Below are positions 33,032-42,707 of a DNA stretch of 64,000 nucleotides, piece after piece. Numbering within the stretch: the stretch's first letter is position 1; each line of letters begins with the position of its first letter. The notes under the pieces are model-generated. The model was not told where the DNA came from, did not search any database, and saw nothing but the letters and a program-made list of their open reading frames with translations. The translations under genes were made by a program, and so were the position numbers. The DNA is from Synergistaceae bacterium UBA5827 (lineage in GTDB: Bacteria > Synergistota > Synergistia > Synergistales > 79-D21): positions 35,321 to 99,320 of the forward strand of contig DJHE01000019.1 in assembly GCA_002432945.1 (NCBI GenBank). The letters run 5' to 3'.

Positions 33032-33664
33032 TTAGCGGGCATAGAACTCGACGACGAGTTGCTCGTTGACCGGCGATTCGATCTGGTCACGGTTGGGTAG
33101 TGCCACAACCTTCGCGCTCAGGTTCTCCCCGCTCACTTCGAGCCAGGCAGGAATGGATCGGCTACCCGCCACTTCTGCGTTTTCCTTCACGTATGCGATG
33201 TCTCGGCTCCCCTCTCGGACGGAAAGGGTATCTCCCGCCTTGACAAGGTAGCTAGGGATATCGATCTTTTTGCCGTTCACCTCGAAATGACCGTGGCAGA
33301 CGAGTTGCCTGGCCTGGCGACGGCTCACCGCAAAACCAACCCGGTAGACGACATTGTCCAGTCGACGTTCCAGAAGCTGCAGGAAATTATGCCCAGCCTG
33401 GCCGCCCATTTTCGTCGCCATTTCGTAGAAACGGCGGAACTGGGCCTCATGCATGCCGTAAAAGCGACGCAGTTTCTGCTTCTCGCGAAGGCGAAGGCCA
33501 TATTCGCTCATTTTGGCTCTCCGCTTGCTGTCGCCATGCTGTCCGGGTTTCTTGTTTCGTTTCACGATGCCGCATTTCTCGGTATAGCACCGGTCACCCT
33601 TCAGGAAAAGCTTGACACCTTCAGCCCTGCATTGCCTGCAGGCTGGTCCGACATATCTGCTCAT
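33032..33664 (-). CDS. rpsD: 30S ribosomal protein S4 (zinc form)
   Basis: S4 (210 residues) nucleates 30S assembly. It keeps the zinc-binding cysteines ACRQCR and CYTEKC near the N-terminus (the C+ form). An S4 RNA-binding domain with RLDNVVYRVGFAVSRRQARQLVCHGHFEVNG follows. In the alpha block S4 is often the autoregulator. Gaps to rpsK and rpoA are 35 and 22 bases. Confidence 0.97.
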   Translation of the reverse strand: MSRYVGPACRQCRAEGVKLFLKGDRCYTEKCGIVKRNKKPGQHGDSKRRAKMSEYGLRLREKQKLRRFYGMHEAQFRRFYEMATKMGGQAGHNFLQLLERRLDNVVYRVGFAVSRRQARQLVCHGHFEVNGKKIDIPSYLVKAGDTLSVREGSRDIAYVKENAEVAGSRSIPAWLEVSGENLSAKVVALPNRDQIESPVNEQLVVEFYAR

Positions 33665-33699
33665 GGGATGTGGGTTCCCTCCTTAACTTCGTCTGCGAA

Positions 33700-34092
33700 C
33701 TACACGCGCCGCCGCTTCGGGGGACGGCAGCCATTGTGGGGAATCGGCGTCTCGTCCTTGATCAGCCGAACCTGAAGTCCGGCAGCCTGAAGGGAGCGAA
33801 TCGCTGACTCACGGCCGGGTCCAGGTCCCTGGACCACAACATCGACTTCCATCAGGCCATGATCCTGCGCCAGCTTGGCCGCCTGGGATGCTGCAATCTG
33901 GGCAGCAAAGGGAGTTGATTTCCTGGCTCCCTTGAACCCTACATTGCCGCCCGAAGCCCAGGACAGGACATTCCCCTGCTTGTCCGTGATGTTAATGATC
34001 GTATTGTTAAACGTGGAGTGGATATGCGCCACCCCGTAGCTAACATGCTTCTTCTCCTTGCGTTTTCCCTTGCGCTGAACCCGCTTTGCCAA
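33700..34092 (-). CDS. rpsK: 30S ribosomal protein S11
   Basis: S11 (130 residues) lines the platform of the 30S subunit. The family segments [42 protein letters not shown] and the basic tail [13 protein letters not shown] are all present. It follows rpsM by 22 bases. Confidence 0.97.
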   Translation of the reverse strand: MAKRVQRKGKRKEKKHVSYGVAHIHSTFNNTIINITDKQGNVLSWASGGNVGFKGARKSTPFAAQIAASQAAKLAQDHGLMEVDVVVQGPGPGRESAIRSLQAAGLQVRLIKDETPIPHNGCRPPKRRRV

Positions 34093-34114
34093 TTGGGTCG
34101 ACCTCCTCGCCGCG

Positions 34115-34498
34115 CTACTTCTTCATCGTCGCCTTTTTCTTGCCGGCGATCGTCTTCTTCGGCCCCTTGCGGGTCCGGGCATTCGTCTTCGTCCGCTGTC
34201 CACGAACCGGAAGCCCTCGCCTGTGGCGCAGCCCCCTGTAACAGCCGATCTCCATCAGCCGCTTGATATTCATCGCGACTTCCCGACGCAAGTCACCTTC
34301 AACCCGATAATTTGTCTCGATCTCGGACCGCAGGCGCTTCGATTCGTCGTCCGTCAGGTCTTTCACGCGGGTATCAGGACTTATACCCGTGGCCGCGAGA
34401 ATTTCCTTTGACTTTGTCAGCCCGATCCCGTAGATGTAGGTCAGGGCGATCTCTACCCGTTTTTCCCTAGGCAGGTCTACACCAGCAATACGCGCCAT
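34115..34498 (-). CDS. rpsM: 30S ribosomal protein S13
   Basis: S13 (127 residues) forms intersubunit bridge B1a/b. It begins [22 protein letters not shown] and has [29 protein letters not shown]. The extra Lys-rich tail is common. The gene starts four bases after rpmJ. Confidence 0.97.
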   Translation of the reverse strand: MARIAGVDLPREKRVEIALTYIYGIGLTKSKEILAATGISPDTRVKDLTDDESKRLRSEIETNYRVEGDLRREVAMNIKRLMEIGCYRGLRHRRGLPVRGQRTKTNARTRKGPKKTIAGKKKATMKK

Positions 34499-34502
34499 CG
34501 TC

Positions 34503-34631
34503 CTATGGCCTCCTTGGTCCCTGGCTCTGCTTGTGTCGCGGATTCTTGCTGCAGATCACGCGCACAACACCGTGCCTCTTGATGACTGAGCAATGTTCGC
34601 AAATTGGCTTTACCGAAGGTTTAACCTTCAT
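34503..34631 (-). CDS. rpmJ: 50S ribosomal protein L36
   Basis: A 42-residue gene reads [20 protein letters not shown], then [19 protein letters not shown]. The CxxC, Cys and His zinc ligands mark the C+ form. The usual length is 37-38; here a few basic residues extend the tail. It fits between infA and rpsM, the standard order, and the ATG at 34631 is preceded by GGGAGCGTGAGG. Confidence 0.95.
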   Translation of the reverse strand: MKVKPSVKPICEHCSVIKRHGVVRVICSKNPRHKQSQGPRRP

Positions 34632-34697
34632 ATCCTCACGCTCCCATTCCATTTCGACACATCAACCCTTCCGAACGCTGGAAAGGCCTTATCGCGA

Positions 34698-34916
34698 TCA
34701 TTTATATCTATACACGATCCGACCCCGTGTCAAGTCGTAAGTGGAAAGCTGGATCAGGACCTGGTCCCCGGGCAGGATGCGGATGAAGTGCATCCTCATT
34801 TTCCCCGAGACGTGGGCAAGTATTCGATGCCCGTTTTCCAGCTCCACCCGGAACATGGCATTGGGGAGCGGTTCCACGACCCTACCCTTGACTTCGATCA
34901 CATCATCCTTCGCCAT
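34698..34916 (-). CDS. infA: Translation initiation factor IF-1
   Basis: IF-1 is a 72-residue OB-fold protein that blocks the A site during initiation. [30 protein letters not shown] and [19 protein letters not shown] are diagnostic. I chose the ATG at 34916, the usual N-terminus. A TTG three codons upstream sits closer to the GGAGG sequence, which lies inside a short upstream reading frame, so the true start needs checking. Confidence 0.95.
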   Translation of the reverse strand: MAKDDVIEVKGRVVEPLPNAMFRVELENGHRILAHVSGKMRMHFIRILPGDQVLIQLSTYDLTRGRIVYRYK

Positions 34917-34921
34917 GCGGA

Positions 34922-35017
34922 TCAATCGACCTCCTCATTACGGGCCCTTTGCCTGGAAGCGGCAATCCGGTCCAACATGATACAGTCCTCTCCCGTCAAG
35001 GAGATCAACTCTCCCAT
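34922..35017 (-). CDS. Possible 31-residue leader peptide between map and infA
   Basis: An open frame from ATG at 35017, inside the end of map, to TGA at 34924-34922 would encode 31 residues beginning [12 protein letters not shown]. The ribosome binding site of infA lies within its last codons, so translation of this frame could couple map to infA. No good ribosome binding site precedes it and I know no homologue. In many bacteria a KOW protein gene sits here; this is not one. Confidence 0.25.
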   Translation of the reverse strand: MGELISLTGEDCIMLDRIAASRQRARNEEVD

Positions 35018-35778
35018 GGCGTGAGGATCTCCGATCCGCTTTGGCAAACCAGGACCGTGTGCTCAAAGTGGGCTGCATCGGAGCGGTCGGCCGTCAAGAC
35101 AGTCCATCCGTCTTCCCCTGTGACAACATCCTCCCTGCCGGTCATCACCATGGGTTCGATCGCGACAGTCATTCCGCTCTTCAGGGTGATCCCGCTGCCG
35201 GAACGCCCAAAGTTAGGCACTTGAGGAGCCTCGTGAAGTTTCCTGCCAATTCCGTGCCCCGCGTAACTCCTGACTAGCCCATATCCTTTCGGGACAAGAA
35301 AACTTTCAACAGCGTAACCAATGTCTCCCACGGTCGCCCCCTCACGTACAACCGACACCGCGCGGTGAAGCGACTCAAGGGCGTTCTCCATGAGGATGCG
35401 GCGTTTTTCCGACACCTTGCCAACCCCATATGTACAGGCAGCATCTCCGTAGTATCCCCTGTACTCGACCCCCATGTCAAAACTGACGATATCCCCTTCT
35501 TCCAGGAAGCGCCTGCGGTCGGGAATTCCGTGCACCACCTCTTCGTTGATGGAGATGCAAAGAGTTCCTGGAAAAGACCTCTTGATACCGGGAACACGGT
35601 AACCCTTGAAGGCAGGACGTGCTCCGCATTTGACCACATGGGCGTAAGCTTCTTCATCCAAGGAGTAGGTATCCACCCCTGGCCTGACCCTGTCGCGGAG
35701 GAACCGCAGCACGTCGGCAACGATACGTCCTGCCTGCCGCATGAGGGCAAGTTGTTCTTCGGTTTTCAAGGTGATCAT
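35005..35778 (-). CDS. map: Methionine aminopeptidase type I
   Basis: The 257-residue enzyme removes the initiator methionine. Metal ligands are in FDMGVEYRGYYGDAACT (two Asp), GHGIGRKLHEAP (His), IEPMV (Glu) and FEHTVLV (Glu). The start MITLKTEEQLALM overlaps the adk stop as ATGA. Family length is normal. Confidence 0.97.
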   Translation of the reverse strand: MITLKTEEQLALMRQAGRIVADVLRFLRDRVRPGVDTYSLDEEAYAHVVKCGARPAFKGYRVPGIKRSFPGTLCISINEEVVHGIPDRRRFLEEGDIVSFDMGVEYRGYYGDAACTYGVGKVSEKRRILMENALESLHRAVSVVREGATVGDIGYAVESFLVPKGYGLVRSYAGHGIGRKLHEAPQVPNFGRSGSGITLKSGMTVAIEPMVMTGREDVVTGEDGWTVLTADRSDAAHFEHTVLVCQSGSEILTPWES

Positions 35779-36428
35779 TCGGACCTTCCCCAAGGGGCGG
35801 CCAGGATGGTTTTCAGGACTTCGTCACTTGATTTTTCCGCTTCCACTTCGACAAGAAGTTCCCTCTCCTTGTAGAAGTCGATAAGCGGGGCGGTCTGGGA
35901 ATGGTAGACTTCAAGACGTTTCCTGATGACTTCCTCCCGGTCGTCCTCCCTTTGGAAAAGTTCCCCCCCGCAAAACTGGCAATGCTCTCCCTGTGAGCTA
36001 GGGTTAAAGCGCACGTGGTAAATGGCTCCGCACTTGCGACATCCCCTTCGACCCGAAAGCCGTTCGATCACGATTTCATCGGAGACTTCGAAGAGGACCA
36101 CTGCATCGAGATCCATCTCCAGTTCTCCAAGCATCTTCTCAAGGGCTTCGGCCTGGGAGACGGTCCGCGGGAAACCGTCCAGGATAAATCCTGTTGCACA
36201 ATCCCCCGCGCCGAGCCGATGTTTCATCATTTCGACAATCAGCGCATCCGGCACGAGCTTTCCCGAATCCATATACCCCTTTGCCTGCAATCCGAGATTC
36301 GTACCCTTGGCAACGTTCTCCCTCAGGATATCTCCGGTGGAGATGTGGGCCACCCGGACCTTCTCAAGCAGTTTTGCAGCCTGAGTCCCTTTCCCCGACC
36401 CGGGGGGACCCAAAAAGATAAGACGCAT
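35775..36428 (-). CDS. adk: Adenylate kinase
   Basis: Adk (217 residues) interconverts AMP, ADP and ATP. The P-loop is GPPGSGKGTQAAK. The lid domain holds four cysteines (CRKCG...CQFCG), the zinc-bearing long form. Conserved LDGFPRTVSQAEAL and DDREEVIRKRLEVYHSQTAPLI follow. I chose the ATG at 36428; a GTG five codons upstream overlaps secY but lacks a ribosome binding site. Confidence 0.97.
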   Translation of the reverse strand: MRLIFLGPPGSGKGTQAAKLLEKVRVAHISTGDILRENVAKGTNLGLQAKGYMDSGKLVPDALIVEMMKHRLGAGDCATGFILDGFPRTVSQAEALEKMLGELEMDLDAVVLFEVSDEIVIERLSGRRGCRKCGAIYHVRFNPSSQGEHCQFCGGELFQREDDREEVIRKRLEVYHSQTAPLIDFYKERELLVEVEAEKSSDEVLKTILAAPWGRSE

Positions 36429-36439
36429 GGCGTTCTGCC

Positions 36440-37729
36440 TCACATCTTGAACAGGCCGGCCCGGTCCCGCCGTTTCAGGATGCCCTCGTAATGACGCATG
36501 AGAAGCTGCCCCTCTATCTGCTGGACCGTGTCAAGAGCCACACCCACGACAATAAGGATAGCCGTGCCGCCGAAATAGAACGTATTGATGCCCATGACTT
36601 GCGTCATCAGCGTAGGCAATAAGGCGATCAGGGAGAGGAATATGGCACCGGCAAGCGTGATCCGGGTCATGACCCTCTCGATGTAGTCGGACGTAGGTTT
36701 TCCCGGGCGTATTCCCAGGATGAACCCGCCATACTTCTTCATGTTGTTCGCAACGTCTACCGGATTGAAGACAACAGCCGTGTAGAAGTAGGCGAAGAAA
36801 ATGATCAGCGCTACGTAAAGCACGGTGTAGATAAGGCTGCTGGGCGAAAAAGCCCTCTGTATAAACGCCCCAACGCCTCCCGGGAAGAACCGGGCAATCG
36901 TATACGGCAAAAGTAGAACCGACGAGGCGAAAATGATCGGGATAACTCCCGACTGATTGACCCTCAGGGGAATGAATGTGCTCTGCCCGCCGTAGACCTT
37001 GTTACCCACCACCCGTTTTGCATACTGCACGGGCAACCGTCTCTGCCCCTCTTGAAGGAGGATGCAGCCTGCAACGACCGCGACCATCAAAACAAGTGCA
37101 ATGAGAAGGGCTAGGAAATTCATCTGCCCGGAGCTGACACTCGTCCAGGTCTGGATAATGGCCTCGGGAATCCTCGCAACGATGCCCGCGAAAATCAAGA
37201 GACTGATGCCGTTTCCGATGCCGTGGTCCGAGATCACCTCGCCAAGCCACATCACCGCCACGGAACCTGTGGTTATGGTTGCAACGACAAGGGCAAGGTC
37301 CCAAGGAGTCCCCGAAAAGATTCCAAGCCCCCGGAGCCAGAAGGAGAGCCCGAGCGCCTGCACGGCAGCAAAACCGACCGTACTCCAGCGGGTATAGGCC
37401 ACAATCTTCTTGCGGCCCTCCTCGCCTTCCTTCTGGAGTTTCTCCAGGGCGGGGAACACCACCACGAGAAGCTGCATGACGATGCTCGCGTTGATGTAAG
37501 GACCGACACCAAGGGCAAACACGCTGAAACGACGGAGCGCTCCGCCTGCAAACAGATCAAGGAAACCAAGAACCCCGCCCTGCTCAAACAGCCTCGACAT
37601 TGCGGTCCCATCAATTCCCGGCGTCGGGATATGGGCACCGAGGCGAAAAACAAAAAGAACGCCAAGGGTAAAGAGTATCCGACGCTTCAGGTCAGGCAAC
37701 CGCATCGCGTTGCGGACGGAGTCGAGCAC
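36440..37729 (-). CDS. secY: Protein translocase channel SecY
   Basis: SecY (429 residues, ten membrane helices) forms the protein-export pore. PGIDGTAMS is the plug-proximal first loop, and QGIQ-like GISLLIFAGI, TGKPTSDYIERVMTRITL and the terminal MRHYEGILKRRDRAGL are conserved. The start is GTG, directly abutting the rplO stop, with AGAGGTG upstream. Confidence 0.97.
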   Translation of the reverse strand: MLDSVRNAMRLPDLKRRILFTLGVLFVFRLGAHIPTPGIDGTAMSRLFEQGGVLGFLDLFAGGALRRFSVFALGVGPYINASIVMQLLVVVFPALEKLQKEGEEGRKKIVAYTRWSTVGFAAVQALGLSFWLRGLGIFSGTPWDLALVVATITTGSVAVMWLGEVISDHGIGNGISLLIFAGIVARIPEAIIQTWTSVSSGQMNFLALLIALVLMVAVVAGCILLQEGQRRLPVQYAKRVVGNKVYGGQSTFIPLRVNQSGVIPIIFASSVLLLPYTIARFFPGGVGAFIQRAFSPSSLIYTVLYVALIIFFAYFYTAVVFNPVDVANNMKKYGGFILGIRPGKPTSDYIERVMTRITLAGAIFLSLIALLPTLMTQVMGINTFYFGGTAILIVVGVALDTVQQIEGQLLMRHYEGILKRRDRAGLFKM

Positions 37730-38176
37730 CTAGATCACCTCTGCCTTTCCGCCCGCTGCAGCAATCTTCTCGACGGCCTTGGCACTGAATGCGTTGGCCT
37801 TGACATTGAGGGCCTTCGTTAGTTCCCCCGTCGCCAGGATCTTAACGCCATGCAGGTTCCCATGGATCAGGCCCACTGAGAGGAGCTCGATTGCCGTAAT
37901 CTCTGCTCCGGCTTCAAAGCGCTCTTCGAGTGACTTGAGGTTGACCACTTCATAATTGATAGCGTGGCGGGCGTTGTTGAATCCTCGCTTGGGAACCCGC
38001 CTCTGGATGGGCATCTGGCCGCCCTCGAAGCCACGGCTCACGCCGCCTCCTGCCCGGGCTTTCTGCCCCTTGTGACCTTTTCCAGCTGTTTTTCCTGTGC
38101 CGCTACCGACTCCACATCCGAGCCTCTTGGGCTTCCGGCGGGATCCCGGGGCGGGACTGAGATCATGCAGGTGCAT
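37730..38176 (-). CDS. rplO: 50S ribosomal protein L15
   Basis: L15 (148 residues) is a late 50S assembly protein. [38 protein letters not shown] and [17 protein letters not shown] are family segments. It sits between rpmD and secY as in the spc operon. Confidence 0.97.
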   Translation of the reverse strand: MHLHDLSPAPGSRRKPKRLGCGVGSGTGKTAGKGHKGQKARAGGGVSRGFEGGQMPIQRRVPKRGFNNARHAINYEVVNLKSLEERFEAGAEITAIELLSVGLIHGNLHGVKILATGELTKALNVKANAFSAKAVEKIAAAGGKAEVI

Positions 38177-38188
38177 GGGATCTCCCTC

Positions 38189-38374
38189 CTATTTCTCGAT
38201 GGCTTCCCAGTCGACCAAATGATGGACTGCCGCGATCATTCCCCGGATCTGGGGAGTATCTTCCATCTCGACCGTGTCGTTAAGCTTTCGGAATCCAAAA
38301 GCCCGGATTGTCCGCTCCTGCTTGTCGGGGCGTCCGATACAGCTACGCTTCCATGTGATTTTCAGCCTTGCCAT
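38189..38374 (-). CDS. rpmD: 50S ribosomal protein L30
   Basis: L30 (61 residues) has MARLKITWKRSCIGRPDKQ and RKLNDTVEMEDTPQIRGMI, the short bacterial form with an ordinary length. It lies 12 bases after rpsE. Confidence 0.95.
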   Translation of the reverse strand: MARLKITWKRSCIGRPDKQERTIRAFGFRKLNDTVEMEDTPQIRGMIAAVHHLVDWEAIEK

Positions 38375-38386
38375 AACGCCGCCCCC

Positions 38387-38899
38387 CTATGCCGCCTGAA
38401 CCGGCTTGCGATCCTTGCCGCGCAGGCGAAGGGTCTCCTCGGGAGTCCTCATGCTCCTCAGCGCTTCAAAGGTCGCGTAGGCAACGTTGATCGGGTTCGA
38501 TGTCCTGCCGATGACTTTCGTCAGGACATCCTTCACTCCACCGAGTTCCATGATGGCTCGTACCACCGCTCCCGCGATAACACCCGTCCCTGGAGCAGCG
38601 GGCTTGAGGAGAACTTCTGCCGCGCCGAAATGGCCGATTGTGGGATGAGCCACCGTGTTTCCAACCTTTTTCAGCGTCACCATGCTTTTCTTTGCCTTTT
38701 CGATACCCTTCCGCACGGCTTCGGGAATCTCTCTTGCCTTGCCCATCCCCATGCCGACCTGTCCATTGCCGTCACCGGCAACGACGAGCACGCTGAATTT
38801 AAACCGCTTGCCGCCCTTGACCACCTTGCTGACGCGCTTGATGGAAACAACACGCTCGGTCAGTTCGGTCTCGGTCCCTTTTTGCATCCTGGCTGCCAT
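38387..38899 (-). CDS. rpsE: 30S ribosomal protein S5
   Basis: S5 (170 residues) has the double-stranded RNA-binding N-half ([39 protein letters not shown]) and the C-half with [19 protein letters not shown] and [17 protein letters not shown]. It affects decoding fidelity. The site where spectinomycin resistance changes fall (VVKGGKRF) is unaltered by eye. Confidence 0.97.
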   Translation of the reverse strand: MAARMQKGTETELTERVVSIKRVSKVVKGGKRFKFSVLVVAGDGNGQVGMGMGKAREIPEAVRKGIEKAKKSMVTLKKVGNTVAHPTIGHFGAAEVLLKPAAPGTGVIAGAVVRAIMELGGVKDVLTKVIGRTSNPINVAYATFEALRSMRTPEETLRLRGKDRKPVQAA

Positions 38900-38912
38900 T
38901 GGCCATTCCCCC

Positions 38913-39281
38913 CTAGAACTTCAGCCCGGCTTCGCGGGCGGAATCGGCCAAGGCCTTCACCCGACCGTGGAACATGTGCCCGCCCCGGTCGAACACGACA
39001 GCCTGGATTCCCTTTTCCAGGGCTCGCTCCGCAACCAGCTTGCCGATAAACTTCGCCGCCTCGATGTTTCCGGTTCCCTTGAGCTGCTCTGCAACGGCCT
39101 TTTCACGGGTGGACACCGCAACAAGGGTCGTCCCTTTTACATCGTCAATGACCTGGGCATAGGTGTGCTTCAGGCTCCGGAAAACTGAAAGCCTTGGAGC
39201 TTCGGCGGTCCCCGAGAGTTTTTGCCGGAGACGCAAGTGACGGATTAGTCTCATTTCATTTCGGCTTCGTTTTTTAATCAT
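38913..39281 (-). CDS. rplR: 50S ribosomal protein L18
   Basis: L18 (122 residues) binds 5S r[45 protein letters not shown] and [26 protein letters not shown] are diagnostic. Confidence 0.97.
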   Translation of the reverse strand: MIKKRSRNEMRLIRHLRLRQKLSGTAEAPRLSVFRSLKHTYAQVIDDVKGTTLVAVSTREKAVAEQLKGTGNIEAAKFIGKLVAERALEKGIQAVVFDRGGHMFHGRVKALADSAREAGLKF

Positions 39282-39296
39282 GCTCTTTCACCTCGA

Positions 39297-39839
39297 CTAC
39301 TTCTTCGATCCAGCCTTGCCGGCCTTACGAATGATGAACTCTCCCGCATAGCGGATCCCCTTGCCCTTGTAGGGCTCAGGCGGACGGTAACCGCGGATGT
39401 TGGCCGCGAGCTGTCCCACAACCTGCTTGTCGGCACCCTTGATGAGGATTTTCGTCGGGCCATCCGTCAGTATCTCGACTCCCGCAGGCGGTTCAACCTG
39501 GATCGGGTGGGAATACCCAAGGCTCAATACCAGGGTTTTCCCTTGCATCTGGGCCCTGTAGCCGACCCCGACGATCTCGAGTTGCCGCTGGAAACCTTCG
39601 CTGACTCCCACGACCATGTTGTTCAGCAGGGCACGCGTCATTCCATGGAATGCCCTGGACTTGATTTCATCGTCCTTGCGGGTAACGACAATCTGCCCCT
39701 CCTCGAGGGACACATCCACGCACGGAAGAAGATCGAGTGAAAGTTCGCCCCTCGGGCCCTTTACCTTGACGTGACGCTCTTCCACGGAAACCTGGACATC
39801 CTTGGAGAGCGGAATGCTTTTCCTTCCAATTCGTGACAA
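39297..39839 (-). CDS. rplF: 50S ribosomal protein L6
   Basis: L6 (180 residues) has two related RNA-binding domains, starting MSRIGRKSIPLSKDVQVSV and ending with RGYRPPEPYKGKGIRYAGE. It sits near the GTPase centre of the 50S. Confidence 0.97.
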   Translation of the reverse strand: MSRIGRKSIPLSKDVQVSVEERHVKVKGPRGELSLDLLPCVDVSLEEGQIVVTRKDDEIKSRAFHGMTRALLNNMVVGVSEGFQRQLEIVGVGYRAQMQGKTLVLSLGYSHPIQVEPPAGVEILTDGPTKILIKGADKQVVGQLAANIRGYRPPEPYKGKGIRYAGEFIIRKAGKAGSKK

Positions 39840-39854
39840 GGACTACACCCCCCA

Positions 39855-40259
39855 CTACCAGACGTAGCAGATGACTTCGCCCCCCAGGCCGTTGAAACGG
39901 GCCGTGGCATCCGTCATCAATCCCTGTGAGGTGGAAATGATGGCCACTCCGAGCCCTCCCATGACCTTGGGCAGATCGCTTCTGCCTACGTAAATTCGAC
40001 GACCGGGCTTGCTGATTCTCCGCAGCCCCTGGATAACGCGTTCCCGGTTCGGTCCATAGTTCAGCATCAGCCTGAGCATGGAAACAGGCTTCTTTGCATC
40101 ATTAAGGACCTTGAAATTGCGAATATATCCCTCTTCCTTGAGGATCTTGGCAACCTCAAGCTTCATTTTGCTCATAGGGATATCAACGGTCTCCTGGAAA
40201 ACCATGTTCGCATTCCGGATGCGCGTGAGCATATCCGCTATGGGATCGGTCACGTACAT
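39855..40259 (-). CDS. rpsH: 30S ribosomal protein S8
   Basis: S8 (134 residues) binds helix 21 of 16S rRNA and is the spc-operon repressor in E. coli. [18 protein letters not shown] and [19 protein letters not shown] are family marks. Whether it regulates this operon is not visible in sequence. Confidence 0.97.
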   Translation of the reverse strand: MYVTDPIADMLTRIRNANMVFQETVDIPMSKMKLEVAKILKEEGYIRNFKVLNDAKKPVSMLRLMLNYGPNRERVIQGLRRISKPGRRIYVGRSDLPKVMGGLGVAIISTSQGLMTDATARFNGLGGEVICYVW

Positions 40260-40286
40260 TTCCCCTGCCTCCTTCTGACCTTGCGG

Positions 40287-40472
40287 CTACCAGCTCGACT
40301 TGACCACGCCGGGGATTTTCCCCTCGCGGGCCAGCTTGCGGAAGCAGCAGCGGCACATGTTGAATTTGCGCAGCACGGAATGGACGCGCCCACATAGGGG
40401 GCAACGGTTATACTTCCGCACCTTGAATTTCGGTTCCCTCTTCGCCTTGACTTCAAGGGCCGTTCTCGACAT
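40287..40472 (-). CDS. rpsZ: 30S ribosomal protein S14 type Z
   Basis: The 61-residue zinc form of S14 has two CxxC pairs, CPLCG and CRCC, in [20 protein letters not shown]. It lacks the insertion of the zinc-free type. It lies between rplE and rpsH, the usual position. Confidence 0.97.
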   Translation of the reverse strand: MSRTALEVKAKREPKFKVRKYNRCPLCGRVHSVLRKFNMCRCCFRKLAREGKIPGVVKSSW

Positions 40473-40486
40473 CTCGACTTACCCCC

Positions 40487-41029
40487 TTAACGGCTGAAGG
40501 GCATACCCAGCTCCTTGAGAAGGAGGTAGGCCTCTTCGTCGTTCTTCGCCGTGGTGACGATGCTGATGTTCATTCCTCGCACGCGGATGACCTTGTCGTA
40601 ATCGATCTCGGGAAAAATGAGCTGTTCCTTGAGACCGAGATTGAAATTCCCACGGCCATCAAATCCTTTTCGGGATACTCCCTGGAAATCCTTGATCCTG
40701 GGCAGGGCTAGCGAAAGCAACCTGTCAAGGAATTCCCATTTTCTCGTTCCCCGAAGGGTGACGGCGCATGCGACGGGCATACCTTCGCGGAGCTTGAAAC
40801 CCGCGACAGATTTTTTCGCCCTTTTTAGTACGGGACGTTGCCCCGTGATCTGGGTCAACTCGTTGATCGATGCATCCATGTACTTGATGTCGACCTTTGC
40901 CTCGCCGACCCCGATGTTGACCACAACCTTTTCGATGCGCGGGGCCTCCATGACATTCCTGAAGGCGAATTCCTTCATCAGGCGCGGGATGACCTCTTCC
41001 TTGTACTTTGTCTGTAAGCGCGGAACCAT
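40487..41029 (-). CDS. rplE: 50S ribosomal protein L5
   Basis: L5 (180 residues) links 5S rRNA to the P-site tRNA and bridge B1b. The start [21 protein letters not shown] was chosen by family length; GGGAGGAGG lies upstream. [34 protein letters not shown] and [19 protein letters not shown] are conserved. Confidence 0.97.
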   Translation of the reverse strand: MVPRLQTKYKEEVIPRLMKEFAFRNVMEAPRIEKVVVNIGVGEAKVDIKYMDASINELTQITGQRPVLKRAKKSVAGFKLREGMPVACAVTLRGTRKWEFLDRLLSLALPRIKDFQGVSRKGFDGRGNFNLGLKEQLIFPEIDYDKVIRVRGMNISIVTTAKNDEEAYLLLKELGMPFSR

Positions 41030-41048
41030 GGCTAAAGAAGCCTCCTCC

Positions 41049-41375
41049 CTACACCTTATCCACGATTTCCCCGCACTTTTTGCAGAGGCGCACCTTGCGT
41101 CCGTCATCCATGAAGGCACGGGCGACTCGGGTGGGCTTGCCGCAGGCGGGGCAAACGAGCATGGCTTTTGCTGCGTAAAACGGCGTTTCCTGCTTTACGA
41201 TCCCGCCCTTGGGGCTCTTCTGGGTGGGACGAACGTGCTTCGTCGCCAGGTTGACGCCTTCCACGACGATCATGTCCTTTTTGGGAATGTGGCGAAGGAC
41301 CTTGCCTTCTTTCCCTGCGTCTTTTCCAGACAGGACGTGGACGCGGTCACCTTTCTTGATTCTCATCTTTCCCAT
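41049..41375 (-). CDS. rplX: 50S ribosomal protein L24 with zinc ribbon
   Basis: L24 (108 residues) initiates 50S assembly. The KOW motif [20 protein letters not shown] is followed by [14 protein letters not shown] and a C-terminal zinc ribbon, CPACG...CKKCGE. The ribbon is absent in E. coli L24 but common elsewhere. Confidence 0.97.
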   Translation of the reverse strand: MGKMRIKKGDRVHVLSGKDAGKEGKVLRHIPKKDMIVVEGVNLATKHVRPTQKSPKGGIVKQETPFYAAKAMLVCPACGKPTRVARAFMDDGRKVRLCKKCGEIVDKV

Positions 41376-41387
41376 GACAAAAGCCTC

Positions 41388-41756
41388 CTACACGACCTCA
41401 GGGGCAAGCGAGACGATACGCATGTATTTCTTCTCGCGAAGCTCCCTGGCAACGGGGCCGAAGATGCGGGTTCCTTTTGGATCGCCGTTGTTGTCGATGA
41501 TCACGGCCGCATTGTCGTCGAAGCGAACGTATGAACCGTCTTTACGCCGGATTTCCTTGCTTGTCCTGACGATTACCGCCTTGACCACTTGGCCCTTCCC
41601 GATGTTGCTATTGGGAATGGCTTCCCTTACGGAGGCGACGATCACATCGCCGATCGAGCCGACAAAACGCTGGCTCCCCCCTACGACATGGACGCACATG
41701 ATCTTCTTTGCCCCGGAATTATCGGCTACGTTCAGGACCGTCCTTAGCTGGATCAT
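41388..41756 (-). CDS. rplN: 50S ribosomal protein L14
   Basis: L14 (122 residues) contributes to bridges B5 and B8. [34 protein letters not shown] and [15 protein letters not shown] are diagnostic. Confidence 0.97.
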   Translation of the reverse strand: MIQLRTVLNVADNSGAKKIMCVHVVGGSQRFVGSIGDVIVASVREAIPNSNIGKGQVVKAVIVRTSKEIRRKDGSYVRFDDNAAVIIDNNGDPKGTRIFGPVARELREKKYMRIVSLAPEVV

Positions 41757-41759
41757 CCC

Positions 41760-42053
41760 TTACGCCTCCTCGCCGCCGGCCTCTACACCCAGAATCGGGG
41801 CACGGCGAAGGACTTCCTTCAGCGTCCAGTGCTTGTGGGCGCTTAGGGGGCGCGTCTCCTCGATGAGGACCTGGTCACCTATCCGGCAGGTGTTCTCTTC
41901 GTCGTGAGCCATGTACTTCTTGAACTTCAGGACCGGCTTACCGTACAGGGCGTGCTTGGCCATCCGGTCCACACGGACGACGATTGTCTTTTGCATTTTA
42001 TTGCTGACAACCGTTCCGATCCGTGTCTTCCGATGAGGGGTTCTCTCCTCCAT
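41760..42053 (-). CDS. rpsQ: 30S ribosomal protein S17
   Basis: S17 (97 residues) is an early 30S assembly protein. [21 protein letters not shown] and [19 protein letters not shown] are the standard motifs; the Glu-rich tail is unremarkable. Confidence 0.97.
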   Translation of the reverse strand: MEERTPHRKTRIGTVVSNKMQKTIVVRVDRMAKHALYGKPVLKFKKYMAHDEENTCRIGDQVLIEETRPLSAHKHWTLKEVLRRAPILGVEAGGEEA

Positions 42054-42059
42054 CGTCCG

Positions 42060-42275
42060 TTACCTCCTTGCGGTCGCGCGATCCACGGCAACTTCCTTCT
42101 CACGCTTGACCGTGAGAATCCGTGCGATGGTCCGCTTGACTTCCGAAATTCGACTGTGGTTCCCCTGCTGTCCAATTGCGCTCTGGAAGCGCAGGTTAAA
42201 AAGTTCTTCCTTGAACTGGCGGTGCTTGTCGTTCAACTCTTCGATTGTGAGGTCCCTGTAATCCTTGGCTTTCAT
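42060..42275 (-). CDS. rpmC: 50S ribosomal protein L29
   Basis: L29 (71 residues) is a two-helix protein at the tunnel exit, beside L23. MKAKDYRDLTIEELNDKHRQ and LFNLRFQSAIGQQGNHSRI are diagnostic. It lies three bases after rplP. Confidence 0.96.
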   Translation of the reverse strand: MKAKDYRDLTIEELNDKHRQFKEELFNLRFQSAIGQQGNHSRISEVKRTIARILTVKREKEVAVDRATARR

Positions 42276-42278
42276 GTT

Positions 42279-42701
42279 CTATTCACCACCCAGTCCCTCT
42301 CGGGCAACAAACCGGACCTTGATCGGGAGTTTGTGACCAGCCGTGAGGAAAGCCTCTTCGGCAACCTCCCGAGTGACACCGGCTACCTCAAACATGATCC
42401 GGCCCCGCTTAACCGGGGCGACCCAGAACTCCGGGCTTCCCTTCCCCTTGCCCATACGGGTTTCCAGGGGTTTCTTCGTGAAGGGGCGATCGGGGAAGAT
42501 ACGGATCCAGATCTTGCCGCCCTTCTTCATCTTGCGGGAGATCGCAACACGAGCGGCTTCGATCTGTCTTGCCGTGATCCAGGCGCAATCCAGCGCCTGC
42601 ATCCCGAAATCGCCAAAATCGACCTCGGTGGCTCCCTTTGCTCGGCCACTCAGGGGCCTGCGAAATGGCTTCCTGTATTTGACGCGGCTAGGCATAAGCA
42701 T
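42279..42701 (-). CDS. rplP: 50S ribosomal protein L16
   Basis: L16 (140 residues) organises the A-site region of the 50[45 protein letters not shown] and [20 protein letters not shown] are conserved. Confidence 0.97.
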   Translation of the reverse strand: MLMPSRVKYRKPFRRPLSGRAKGATEVDFGDFGMQALDCAWITARQIEAARVAISRKMKKGGKIWIRIFPDRPFTKKPLETRMGKGKGSPEFWVAPVKRGRIMFEVAGVTREVAEEAFLTAGHKLPIKVRFVAREGLGGE

Positions 42702-42707
42702 GGTGCG

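Noticed and set aside
34922..35004. KOW-domain protein gene between map and infA
   Set aside because: The only frame there is 31 codons with no KOW motif.
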